Source: Chloroflexota bacterium
GTDB taxonomy: Bacteria; Chloroflexota; Anaerolineae; UBA1429
Assembly: GCA_014360745.1 (NCBI GenBank)
Contig: JACIWY010000038.1
Coordinates: forward strand, 1-14,344
Direction: 5' to 3'
Length of the DNA stretch: 14,344 nucleotides
Under the pieces are notes generated by a model. The model was not told where the DNA came from and did no database searches. It saw nothing but the letters and a program-made list of their open reading frames with translations. Shown piece after piece: positions 1-7,109 of this stretch (within the stretch, counting starts at the first letter, position 1; every line of letters begins with the position of its first letter). The position numbers and the translations under genes are program-made.

Positions 1-104
1 TTGTCGCATGGGCGCCTCCAAAGCATACAGTTTCCACAGAGTATAGCGCGTCGGAGCACGGCGCGCCAGCGCTCATAGCTAAATGGAGCCTCGTTCCTCA
101 GTGG

Positions 105-434
105 TTAGCCGCTGGAGAAACGGTAGCGAATAGAGTCATGCGGGCAAGTATCCACACAATTGCCGCAGAGGATGCATTCGTCGTGCTCCATATCGCCACG
201 TTGCACCAGATCGCTCACGGGCAGGCTCATGGGGCAGGTGGCGACACAACGGCCGCATTGGGTGCAGCGTTCTGGCATGGCGACAAGGTGCAAAGCTGGC
301 CAGCGGGTCAGGTTGCGCAGTTTGCGGCCTAATATCATAAAAGGCGCCATCCAGCAGAGATAGTGACACCCCGCGCGGCGCCCGATGGCGACGGACAGGC
401 CGAGAAAGAGCAGCACGACGATATAGTAAATCAT
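105..434 (-). CDS. 4Fe-4S dicluster ferredoxin-like membrane protein, 5'-truncated
   Basis: Electron-transfer protein with one membrane helix and two [4Fe-4S] cluster motifs. Residues 1-18 are hydrophobic (a membrane segment), followed by C23-x3-C27 in a CHYLCWMAPFM stretch. Two classic CxxCxxCxxxC(P) motifs follow: C57/C60/C63/C67 and C87/C90/C93/C97, as in NapH-like and related 4Fe-4S binding membrane proteins. The ATG at 434 has no recognisable Shine-Dalgarno. The same frame stays open upstream to an in-frame stop at 549-551 and there encodes protein-like sequence (for example PFYQLESGLTFLQPYWYM leading directly into the start Met), but it contains no ATG, GTG or TTG. The visible gene is therefore probably the 3' part of a longer gene that has lost its beginning. 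The ferredoxin assignment is strong; partner and function are unknown. Confidence 0.8.
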   Translation of the reverse strand: MIYYIVVLLFLGLSVAIGRRAGCHYLCWMAPFMILGRKLRNLTRWPALHLVAMPERCTQCGRCVATCPMSLPVSDLVQRGDMEHDECILCGNCVDTCPHDSIRYRFSSG

Positions 435-548
435 GTACCAATAGGGCTGGAGAAAGGTCAGCCCGGATTCGAGCTGATAGAAGGGCTCGATCCGTCGCAG
501 GCCTCCGGCGCGGACGGCCGTGAGGGCAATGAACGAGACCCAGGGCGC

Positions 549-674
549 CTAATACGTACAGGTCCGCCGATCTGTTGCGCGCTGCGGCGTGCCCTTTCTA
601 GGGCGGTCGGCTTTCGAAGAGGCGCTTGCGCGGGGGCGCAAGTCAGGATATGCTCAAACAAAGGAGGCGAGAGG
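549..674. other. Intergenic leader with two hairpins upstream of the hydrolase gene
   Basis: No convincing gene is seen here. Two short perfect inverted repeats are present: GCCCT/AGGGC with a 4-nt loop at 591-604, and CTTGCGC/GCGCAAG with a GGGG loop at 625-642. Neither is followed by a T-run on either strand, so they are not obvious intrinsic terminators. A strong Shine-Dalgarno (AAGGAGG) for the downstream hydrolase lies at 661-667. Confidence 0.35.
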
Positions 675-1469
675 ATGCCCTACGCGCAGGGACCCGGCGT
701 GCGTATTCACTATCGTGTAGAGGGACAGGGGCCGCCCCTGCTCCTCTATCACGCTTTTTGTGGCAGCTCGCTCGATTGGTACGAATTCGGTTATGTGGAG
801 AGGCTTGCCCCCTTCTTTCGCTTGTTATTGCCGGATGCTCGCGGGCATGGTCGGAGCGACAAACCCACCCGTGCCGAAGCCTATGCGCCGCAAGAGCAGG
901 CCCTCGACGTGCTAGCGGTGCTCGATACAGAGGGGATACATACGAGCCACTATTGGGGTTACTCAATGGGCGGGCGAGTGGGGTTCGCGCTGGCCCGCGA
1001 CGCGCCAAAGCGGCTGTGCTCGCTGATCATCGGCGGTATTCACCCCTATCCGCAGAACCCAGAGGGGATCCAGAGGCGCATCGCCACCTGGCGGCAGGGG
1101 TTGGAGGTGATCGAAAAGCACATGGCCGCGGGCTTTGGCGCCGCCTGGAGCGAGCAACAGCGAGAACGCTTCCTGGCCAACGACCTGGCGGCGATGATCG
1201 CCTATCTGCAAGCCTTGCCGGGCTTTGATTATGCCGACGCTTTATCCTCCGCCGATGCCCCGCCTTGTCTGTATTATGTGGGCACGGAGGACGTCGTCTT
1301 TGCCCCTCGTGCTCAAGAGTTTGTCCGGGACAATCCACAGGTTCGTTGGTTGCCGCTCGCGGGCCTGGACCATTATGCCGCCTACTATCGCGCCGATGTG
1401 GTTGTGCCGCCGGTGATGGACTTTTTGCGAGACATCACCACGCCTCCGGTTGCTCCGGCTCATCCATGA
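675..1469 (+). CDS. alpha/beta hydrolase fold protein
   Basis: Predicted cytoplasmic serine hydrolase of 264 residues, the normal size for a single-domain alpha/beta hydrolase (esterase, lactonase or C-C hydrolase type). The full catalytic set is visible: oxyanion-hole segment HAFCGSS (H26), nucleophile elbow GYSMGG with S97, acid D206 in VGTEDVV and base H233 in GLDHYAAYY. The DARGHGRSDKP block (54-64) is typical of the family. I chose ATG 675 because AAGGAGG at 661-667 sits 7 nt upstream; the frame is open further 5' but that part does not look like protein of this family. No signal peptide is seen. The gene is convergent with the DUF6282-like gene. The substrate cannot be told from the sequence. 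Confidence 0.9.
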   Translation: MPYAQGPGVRIHYRVEGQGPPLLLYHAFCGSSLDWYEFGYVERLAPFFRLLLPDARGHGRSDKPTRAEAYAPQEQALDVLAVLDTEGIHTSHYWGYSMGGRVGFALARDAPKRLCSLIIGGIHPYPQNPEGIQRRIATWRQGLEVIEKHMAAGFGAAWSEQQRERFLANDLAAMIAYLQALPGFDYADALSSADAPPCLYYVGTEDVVFAPRAQEFVRDNPQVRWLPLAGLDHYAAYYRADVVVPPVMDFLRDITTPPVAPAHP

Positions 1470-1541
1470 TGGATTAAGCGTGGGCTTGCCGTCTCATAGA
1501 CACGGCATGGTCAGCCGGCGCGCGCGATGATCTTGAGCGGG

Positions 1542-2390
1542 CTAAAGGCCCATCAGGTAGGCGGGGTTCTCCCCGGCCATGCGTTGCAGCTCGGGCCAGG
1601 TAAAGCCTAGGGCCAACATGCGGGCTAAATATTCGCGCAGGCCTTCGGTGGGCGAGGGGTGGCCCGCCTGGCCGTAATCTGAAGACAGGACGCCGTGTTC
1701 TATGCCCACGCGGCGGATGTTGGCTGCGATCTCTTCCAGGGGGACGCCTGGGCTGCCATCCACCGGCATGACGTCGTTGTAGCAATGTTCAAAGTAGACC
1801 CCTTCGAGGGCCAGCTCCTCCTGCAGGGCGGGGCTCATGCGCAGGAAACGCGCCTCGGGGTGGGTGACCAGGATTTTGCGCAAGCCGCGCTCGTGGGCCA
1901 ACTTGACCAGGGCGGCCGTCTCTTGGGGCGGCAGATGGCCGGTGCCCAGGGTGACGTCGGCCTGGATGATAAGGTCTAGGATATCGTGTACGACCTGTTT
2001 GATCGCGCCGTTCTCGTCCCAGATCACCGGCCCGCCGGGCCAGCGCCTCCGGCCGGGGCCGGCCAGGTCGAGAGTGGGCATCCAGACCTCGCGGGCGCCC
2101 ATGGCCAGGGCCACCTCCACAGCGGCCGGGTTGAGCCAGCCCACCGGCGCGTTCAGGGCCAGCCCGCCGACCACGCGGGTATGGCCGTATCCCTCGGCGC
2201 GCAGGACGCCCTCGGCGATGGCCGCCCGGTCGGCGGTCAGCGTCCAGTGAGATTTGACCATGATGGCATGCATGCCGGCCTGCGCGGCCTCGCGGGCAAC
2301 CTGGAGGTCATCGGCATAGCGCGGGCGGGTATCGGGCGCGGTGTGGATGTGGACATCGACGAGCCCGGTGAGATCGATAGCCTCGCTCAT
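1542..2390 (-). CDS. DUF6282-like amidohydrolase-superfamily protein
   Basis: Protein of 282 residues resembling the DUF6282 group of the metal-dependent (amidohydrolase/PHP-like) TIM-barrel hydrolases. Near the N-terminus is DVHIHTAPD (D12, H14, H16), the usual metal-binding DxHxH motif. Further likely ligand blocks are MVKSHWT (H48), GTGHLPPQE, VTHPEAR and the late SSDYGQ aspartate. Start ATG 2390 has AGGAGG about 8 nt upstream, in the leader shared with the divergent URO-D-like gene. No signal peptide or membrane segment is present, so it is probably cytoplasmic. The family is poorly characterised and I cannot name a substrate; the class assignment rests on the metal motif and overall pattern. 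Confidence 0.8.
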   Translation of the reverse strand: MSEAIDLTGLVDVHIHTAPDTRPRYADDLQVAREAAQAGMHAIMVKSHWTLTADRAAIAEGVLRAEGYGHTRVVGGLALNAPVGWLNPAAVEVALAMGAREVWMPTLDLAGPGRRRWPGGPVIWDENGAIKQVVHDILDLIIQADVTLGTGHLPPQETAALVKLAHERGLRKILVTHPEARFLRMSPALQEELALEGVYFEHCYNDVMPVDGSPGVPLEEIAANIRRVGIEHGVLSSDYGQAGHPSPTEGLREYLARMLALGFTWPELQRMAGENPAYLMGL

Positions 2391-2498
2391 GAAAGCCCCT
2401 CCTGCTCTAATTATTGCGGAACGGTGCGAGCTGGCGATGAGTTGGGCTCATTGTACAGGGAGGGGGACGGTATTACAACTTTAAGATGGGGGGTATCT
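2391..2498. promoter_or_regulatory. Divergent promoter region between DUF6282-like and URO-D-like genes
   Basis: A 108-bp spacer separates two divergent genes, so both promoters must lie here or nearby. On the plus strand TTGTAC and TACAAC are separated by 17 nt just before the URO-D-like start, a weak sigma-70-like pair. An inverted repeat, ATGAG-ttggg-CTCAT at 2437-2451, lies directly upstream of that -35 and could be an operator. The minus-strand gene has a clear AGGAGG ribosome site but no clear promoter. All regulatory calls here are tentative. Confidence 0.35.
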
Positions 2499-3626
2499 AT
2501 GGGTGTCTATACGCATCGCGAACGTCTCCTCGCCGCCGTCGATCACCGTGAGCCGGATCGCGTGCCGCGAGGGGCTTATACCATGACCGATGTGTGCTAT
2601 CGCAACCTGCGCCGCCACTTGGGCTTCCCTGAACGGCCGATGCAATATGCGGGCGATGTCTCCGATGTGGTGGTGCCCCATGAGGACCTGCTGCGCCATT
2701 TCGACCTCGATAGCCGTGATGTGCAGGTGATTAGCCTCACCCCTCGGCCGGCCACCTCGGAGAGCGACCAATACTATGAAAATGAGCTGGGCGTCGGCTT
2801 TCGCAAGTACGGCGTTTACTACTATTTCCCTGTGAGCCACCCTCTGGCTGGCGAGCGTACCGTGCGTGATGTAGAGGCCTATCCGTGGCCTGACCCTACC
2901 CAGGGGGATGGTATCGCAGCCCTTGTGGCCGAGGCGCGGCGGTTGCGCGCCGAGAGCGATTGCGCGCTGGTGATGAACGTCGGCGGCACCTTTTTCGCCC
3001 ACGCCTGGTTCCTATGCGGCGACGATTGGTTTATCGATCTGGCCACCAACCCGCCTTTTGTGGATGCCTTGTTGGAAAAGCTGTTGGAGCTCGATCTGGC
3101 CCGCGCGGAGCGGCTCTTTGACGCCCTGGGCCCCGATGGGATCGATGTGGCCATCTGTACCACCGATGATTTCGGCATGCAGAGCGGCTTGTTGGTTTCG
3201 CCAGCGGTGTACAGGCGTTTTGTCAAACCCAGACACAAGGCCTTTTTCGATTACGTGCGCAGCCGCTCAAACGCGCGCATTTTCATGCATTGCGATGGCG
3301 AGATCTATGATTTGATCCCCGATTTCATCGAGATCGGAGTGGATATCCTGAACCCGGTGCAGGTGGAATGCCCCAAAATGGGCGATACGGCGCGGCTCAA
3401 ACGCGAGTTCGGCGCGGAGCTGGCCTTTTGGGGCGGGATCAACATCCAGCAGACGTTGACCTTTGGCACGCCGGCGGAGGTGCGCGAGGAAGTGCGCCGC
3501 CGGATCGAGGATCTGGCACCTGGGGGCGGCCTGGTGCTCACGCCGCGCTGGGCACTGCGGCCGGAGGTACCGCCGGAGAATATCTGTGCCCTCTATGAGG
3601 CAGCGGAGGAGTATGGCCGATATTAG
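2499..3626 (+). CDS. URO-D-like family protein (methyltransferase-type), copy 1
   Basis: A 375-residue member of the uroporphyrinogen decarboxylase-like TIM-barrel superfamily (COG0407 type). It includes corrinoid/CoM methyltransferases such as MtaA as well as many catabolic proteins of unknown reaction. The N-terminal THRERLLAAVDHREPDRVPRG is the family's signature opening. The C-terminal half shows MHCDGEIYDLIPDFIEIGVD followed by NPVQ, then FWGGI and a final PPENI. In MtaA-type enzymes the motif is HxC with zinc bound by the Cys; here H264 is followed at +2 by D266, so the zinc-thiolate site is not conserved. ATG 2499 is chosen because the family N-terminus starts there and a G-rich ribosome site precedes it. 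Its end overlaps the next gene by 14 nt. True heme-pathway HemE is unlikely. Confidence 0.88.
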   Translation: MGVYTHRERLLAAVDHREPDRVPRGAYTMTDVCYRNLRRHLGFPERPMQYAGDVSDVVVPHEDLLRHFDLDSRDVQVISLTPRPATSESDQYYENELGVGFRKYGVYYYFPVSHPLAGERTVRDVEAYPWPDPTQGDGIAALVAEARRLRAESDCALVMNVGGTFFAHAWFLCGDDWFIDLATNPPFVDALLEKLLELDLARAERLFDALGPDGIDVAICTTDDFGMQSGLLVSPAVYRRFVKPRHKAFFDYVRSRSNARIFMHCDGEIYDLIPDFIEIGVDILNPVQVECPKMGDTARLKREFGAELAFWGGINIQQTLTFGTPAEVREEVRRRIEDLAPGGGLVLTPRWALRPEVPPENICALYEAAEEYGRY

Positions 3627-4497
3627 TGGCAGGATAGGATGTGGGCCTAGGGGATGCGCACCCGACAACAACGGGGGGAACCGACATTGCGGCGAGTGGT
3701 TCCTTCTACTGGCAGTAGTGTTGAGCTGGCTGTTCTGGCTGCCGGCGGCGCTGTTCGCGCGCACTTGGCCCGCGTTCCTGTTACGGGCGCTTCACTATCT
3801 GGGCGGGCTTGGGCCCACCGTGGCTGCTATCGGGTTGGTGAGTTTGCGAGAGGGGCAAAATGAACGGCGCTGTTATTGGCGGCGCATTATCGATGCGCGC
3901 CGCATTCGCGGAGGCTGGTGGCTGGCCATGTTGTTGCTCATTCCGGCGCTCACCGGACTGGGGGCGCTACTTGATGTGGCGCTAGGCGGCCAAGGCGCTC
4001 GTGCGGAGGAGGCGGCGCGCTTCCTGCGGCGCCCCTTTGCCCTTTTGCCCTATGTGCTTTTCCTGCTCCTCTTTGGCCCGCTGCCGGAGGAGATGGGATG
4101 GCGCGGCTATGGCCAGGATCGCTTGCAACGACATTGGGGGCCGCTATCGGCCAGCCTGATCGTGGGCGCGGTGTGGACCGCCTGGCATCTGCCTCTATTC
4201 TTTCTTCCAGGCACCTACCAGGAGGGTCTGGGCGTGGGCACACCGCGTTTCTGGCTGTTCATGCTGGATAAGGTGCCTCAGTCGGTGTTGATGACCTGGA
4301 TCTATAACCATACTCACCACAGTACTCTCTCGGCGATCCTGTTCCATCTAGCTGTCAACCTGACCGGGCAATTGTTCGATCTTACGGTGCAGGCGGAGGC
4401 GTTCTATATCACGTTGACCTGGGTGATGGCGGGGATCGTGTCTACATATGGCACATTTCGCCGCAGGGGCTTGCGGAGTCCAAGTACATATTCCTGA
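3613..4497 (+). CDS. CPBP family intramembrane glutamic endopeptidase
   Basis: Polytopic membrane protein of 294 residues with about seven hydrophobic segments (for example 29-48, 58-77, 101-122, 143-156). It carries the CPBP/Abi (Rce1-like) protease motifs: E159-E160-M-G-W-R164 (EExxxR), the WHLPLFF block with H192, and a later FHLAVN segment with His and Asn. These residues form the active site within the membrane in this family, which processes prenylated proteins in eukaryotes and has varied roles in bacteria such as bacteriocin self-immunity. ATG 3613 overlaps the URO-D-like gene end by 14 nt and lies just after GGAGG, suggesting translational coupling; ATG 3595 in the same frame is an alternative. 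The 3' end overlaps the convergent methyltransferase frame by 94 nt. The substrate is unknown. Confidence 0.9.
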   Translation: MADISGRIGCGPRGCAPDNNGGNRHCGEWFLLLAVVLSWLFWLPAALFARTWPAFLLRALHYLGGLGPTVAAIGLVSLREGQNERRCYWRRIIDARRIRGGWWLAMLLLIPALTGLGALLDVALGGQGARAEEAARFLRRPFALLPYVLFLLLFGPLPEEMGWRGYGQDRLQRHWGPLSASLIVGAVWTAWHLPLFFLPGTYQEGLGVGTPRFWLFMLDKVPQSVLMTWIYNHTHHSTLSAILFHLAVNLTGQLFDLTVQAEAFYITLTWVMAGIVSTYGTFRRRGLRSPSTYS

Positions 4498-5672
4498 TGC
4501 ATTCGTTTCTGAATCTGTGAGTCGTCATCTACTGTATGGCCGGATGGCATCATGCGGCGATCGCGATCGAGGTCGCGGACGGCGATAATGGGCTCCTCAA
4601 ATCCGATCGTTCGGCCGATCTCGGCCAGGCAAAGCTGGGTTTCGGTGTCGACACCGCGCATCGTCGAGCTGCCGACCACGACAATCGCCGCCTTGCCCGG
4701 TTTGAGCACCCGATGCATCTCGCGCAGAACGCGCGTCATCTCTGAATAGTAGCGGTGCAATACCTTGGCCTTGCGGCTATCGAGCGCAGCGAGCCGGTCG
4801 ATGATGGCCGTGGTATGTGGCGGCAGAACCTCGTATTTGATGTCGCCCGTCGATTCCGCGCCAATGTATTCCTTGCGTTTTGCGCTCAACTTGTCTACGC
4901 TCTGCCCGAACCAAACCAGAGAAAATTTGTGAGCGCGCATATAGTCGATGGCGTTCGCCGCATAGGGGGGCGACGTCACGATCAAATCGACGGACGAGCC
5001 GGCCAAGGGCATGGCTTGGGCATCGGCAAAGAGCACTAATGGGCGGATATTGGGGAATATCGGCGGGATGATGCTCTCTATGTTGGCGTTGAGACGCTTC
5101 TCGAACTCGACAAGGGGAGAACGCAGCGTCTTGGTGAGAAGGCGGATCCGTGGCGAGGGATTGGCGGCCGGATCCTCACCCAACACCAATTTGCCTTCGG
5201 GCGAAAAGACCACCTTGGCGCGATGGGGCCGCGTATGGGCCAGGTCAAAAGCCAGCGAAACACCACCCGACTTGGTGATAATAATGGCCGAAAAGACGAG
5301 TTTTAAAAAGGTACGGATTTTCTCATCCTTGATGGCGCGAATCAGGCTTGCCAGGGCCATTAACTCGATCTGTGTGTCTTCGGCAAACCAATAATCGACG
5401 AACTCTTGGGTGTCGGCATCCCACTCTTGGCGGAATACCTTTGCAAGAGCTTCCGGTTTTTCCCGGAGCATGCGTTTGGCCGCCGTGAGCATTCGTTGGC
5501 CTTCGGCCTGTATTGCCTTGGCATCGAGCCCGGTTGTTTTGGCGCTGGCGAGCATGACGGCCAACGGGTCAATGTCCAGACCGATTCCGCGGCGATTGGT
5601 AAGCAGGGCTTCCACGAGGGTCGTTCCCGAACCGACCATGGGGTCCAGGACGGTATCGCCCGGCCGGGTCAA
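4404..5672 (-). CDS. Site-specific DNA methyltransferase (orphan, 5' end unresolved)
   Basis: SAM-dependent DNA methyltransferase. After the TTG at 5672 comes LDPMVGSGTTLVEAL, the SAM-binding DPxxGSGTT motif, and in the middle of the protein TSPPYAANAIDYMRAHKF, the catalytic (D/S/T)PPY motif of N4-cytosine or N6-adenine methylases. It ends with HQEYVLGLRKP. No restriction endonuclease gene is adjacent, so it is an orphan. The TTG is not the real beginning: the same frame is open for 67 more codons up to a stop at 5874-5876 and encodes the family's conserved HNFHAFPAKFPPQLPRKF block just before it, but with no usable start codon. A well-placed ATG (5851, preceded by GGGAG) is in another frame, so a single-base indel near the start is likely. 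After LRKP the frame runs about 20 more residues into the convergent CPBP gene. Confidence 0.88.
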   Translation of the reverse strand: MTRPGDTVLDPMVGSGTTLVEALLTNRRGIGLDIDPLAVMLASAKTTGLDAKAIQAEGQRMLTAAKRMLREKPEALAKVFRQEWDADTQEFVDYWFAEDTQIELMALASLIRAIKDEKIRTFLKLVFSAIIITKSGGVSLAFDLAHTRPHRAKVVFSPEGKLVLGEDPAANPSPRIRLLTKTLRSPLVEFEKRLNANIESIIPPIFPNIRPLVLFADAQAMPLAGSSVDLIVTSPPYAANAIDYMRAHKFSLVWFGQSVDKLSAKRKEYIGAESTGDIKYEVLPPHTTAIIDRLAALDSRKAKVLHRYYSEMTRVLREMHRVLKPGKAAIVVVGSSTMRGVDTETQLCLAEIGRTIGFEEPIIAVRDLDRDRRMMPSGHTVDDDSQIQKRMHQEYVLGLRKPLRRNVPYVDTIPAITQVNVI

Positions 5673-5897
5673 TTTTACAATGAATTTGCGCGGAAGTTGG
5701 GGAGGAAATTTGGCAGGGAAGGCGTGGAAGTTGTGAGACGAGTAGCTACTGCTTTCGTCATGAAAATCGAGATCCTCGTCAAGCGCTTGGCCAAGTGTGG
5801 CGCGATTGGTCTCTCCGCCTCGGTGGCTATCAAGATCGTCAACTGTTTCATCGCACTCCCGATCGTGCGCTTCCTATATGGCTCGCGGGTTTCCTAC

Positions 5898-5927
5898 AGT
5901 ATAGCATAGTCGTTGCCGAATACTCAA
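5898..5927 (-). promoter_or_regulatory. Candidate sigma-70-like promoter for the DNA methyltransferase
   Basis: Reading the minus strand, TTGAGT (5922-5927) and TATACT (5898-5903) are separated by 18 nt, close to the TTGACA/TATAAT consensus. They lie about 25-50 bp upstream of the open methyltransferase frame and the candidate ATG at 5851. Transcription from here would give a short leader containing GGGAG before that ATG, which supports placing the real gene start upstream of 5672. Confidence 0.45.
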
Positions 5928-5969
5928 CGGCGGCCGTAACCGTTCACACCATGCCGAAGGAGCTGCGAG

Positions 5970-7109
5970 ATGAAGATCACTCAAGTCGAGACGCTGTTTA
6001 TCGATCGTTACCTCTTTGTGCGCGTGCACACCGACGAGGGGATCGTCGGGCTGGGCGAATCCGGCGCTTGGGGCTATCTGGAGGCATCCGCCGGGGCCGT
6101 GGCCAAGTTCCGAGATTATCTCATCGGCCAGGATCCGTTGCGCATCGAGCACCACTGGCAATACATGTATCGCAGCAGCCATTTCCGCGGCGCCGCCATC
6201 ATGGGCGCGCTGAGCGCCATCGACATCGCCCTGTGGGACATTGCCGGCAAATGGTTCGGTGTTCCCTGTTATCAACTGTTGGGGGGCAAGGTGCGCGACA
6301 AGGCGCGCGTCTATTATCACGTCTTTGGTCGGACGAAGGAGCAGCTCGTGCAAGGCTGCATCGAGGCCAAAAAGAAGGGGTTCACCGCCGTAGGGCACCT
6401 GACCCCGTTTTTGGATGAACCTCGCGACGTGCCTTTTTTCAAGACCCACGCCGACAAGATGAGCGACGCCATCGAGACCGTCGCCAGCTATCGCGAGGCG
6501 GTGGGCAACGAGGTGGACTTGTGCATCGAGATCCACCGTCGGCTGACCCCCCACGAGGCCATCGTGTTGGCGCGCGGCATCGAACCCTACCACCCCTTCT
6601 TTTACGAAGACCCCATCCTGCCGGACAATATGGACGCCATGGGGCTAGTGGCCCAACACATCAATATCCCCATCGCCACCGGCGAGCGGTTGCACACCAT
6701 TTATGAATTCGAGATGCTGCTGGCGCGGGGAGCGGTGCAATATGTGCGGCCCGACGTTTGCTTGGCGGGCGGCCTCACGCACTCGAAAAAGATTGCCGCC
6801 CTGGCCGAGGCGTGTCATGTGGGCGTGGTGCCGCACAATCCCCTCAGCCCGGTGAGCACGGCGGCGTGCATCCAACTCGCGGCCTGCGTGCCGAACTTTG
6901 CCCTGCAAGAGTACCCCATCGGCGAACAGGAACCGCCCAAGAGCGAGATCGTCAAGAGCCCGCTCAAGCTGGATAACGGTTTCCTGATCATCCCCGATGC
7001 GCCGGGCCTGGGTATCGAGTTGGCCGACGATGCCCAAGAGCGGCACCCGTACAGACCCCGCCCGCTGCACACGCGCTTACATGTGGATGGGTCCGTGGTC
7101 GATCAATAG
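5970..7109 (+). CDS. Enolase-superfamily dehydratase (galactonate dehydratase-like)
   Basis: A 379-residue mandelate racemase/muconate lactonizing enzyme family protein, closest in pattern to acid-sugar dehydratases such as DgoD. These abstract the alpha proton of a sugar acid and eliminate water to give a 2-keto-3-deoxy acid. The N-terminal lid ends near residue 110. The barrel carries candidate Mg2+ ligands E187 (CIEIH), E213 (FYEDP) and E239 (ATGER), and two candidate general acid/base histidines, H189 and H289 (VPHNPLSPV), in the DgoD arrangement. The first ligand is Glu where DgoD has Asp. AAGGAG lies 8 nt before ATG 5970. The 3' end overlaps the convergent PdxA-family gene by 7 nt. Substrate is unproven; galactonate, fuconate or related acids fit the context of a fucosidase and a PdxA-family enzyme. 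Confidence 0.88.
   Translation: MKITQVETLFIDRYLFVRVHTDEGIVGLGESGAWGYLEASAGAVAKFRDYLIGQDPLRIEHHWQYMYRSSHFRGAAIMGALSAIDIALWDIAGKWFGVPCYQLLGGKVRDKARVYYHVFGRTKEQLVQGCIEAKKKGFTAVGHLTPFLDEPRDVPFFKTHADKMSDAIETVASYREAVGNEVDLCIEIHRRLTPHEAIVLARGIEPYHPFFYEDPILPDNMDAMGLVAQHINIPIATGERLHTIYEFEMLLARGAVQYVRPDVCLAGGLTHSKKIAALAEACHVGVVPHNPLSPVSTAACIQLAACVPNFALQEYPIGEQEPPKSEIVKSPLKLDNGFLIIPDAPGLGIELADDAQERHPYRPRPLHTRLHVDGSVVDQ

Noticed and set aside
363..674. Upstream extension of the alpha/beta hydrolase frame
   Set aside because: It does not look like family sequence, lies opposite the ferredoxin gene, and a strong ribosome site directly precedes ATG 675.
1986..2498. Long plus-strand frame continuous with URO-D-like copy 1
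   Set aside because: It is the shadow of the DUF6282-like gene on the other strand; family similarity begins at 2499.
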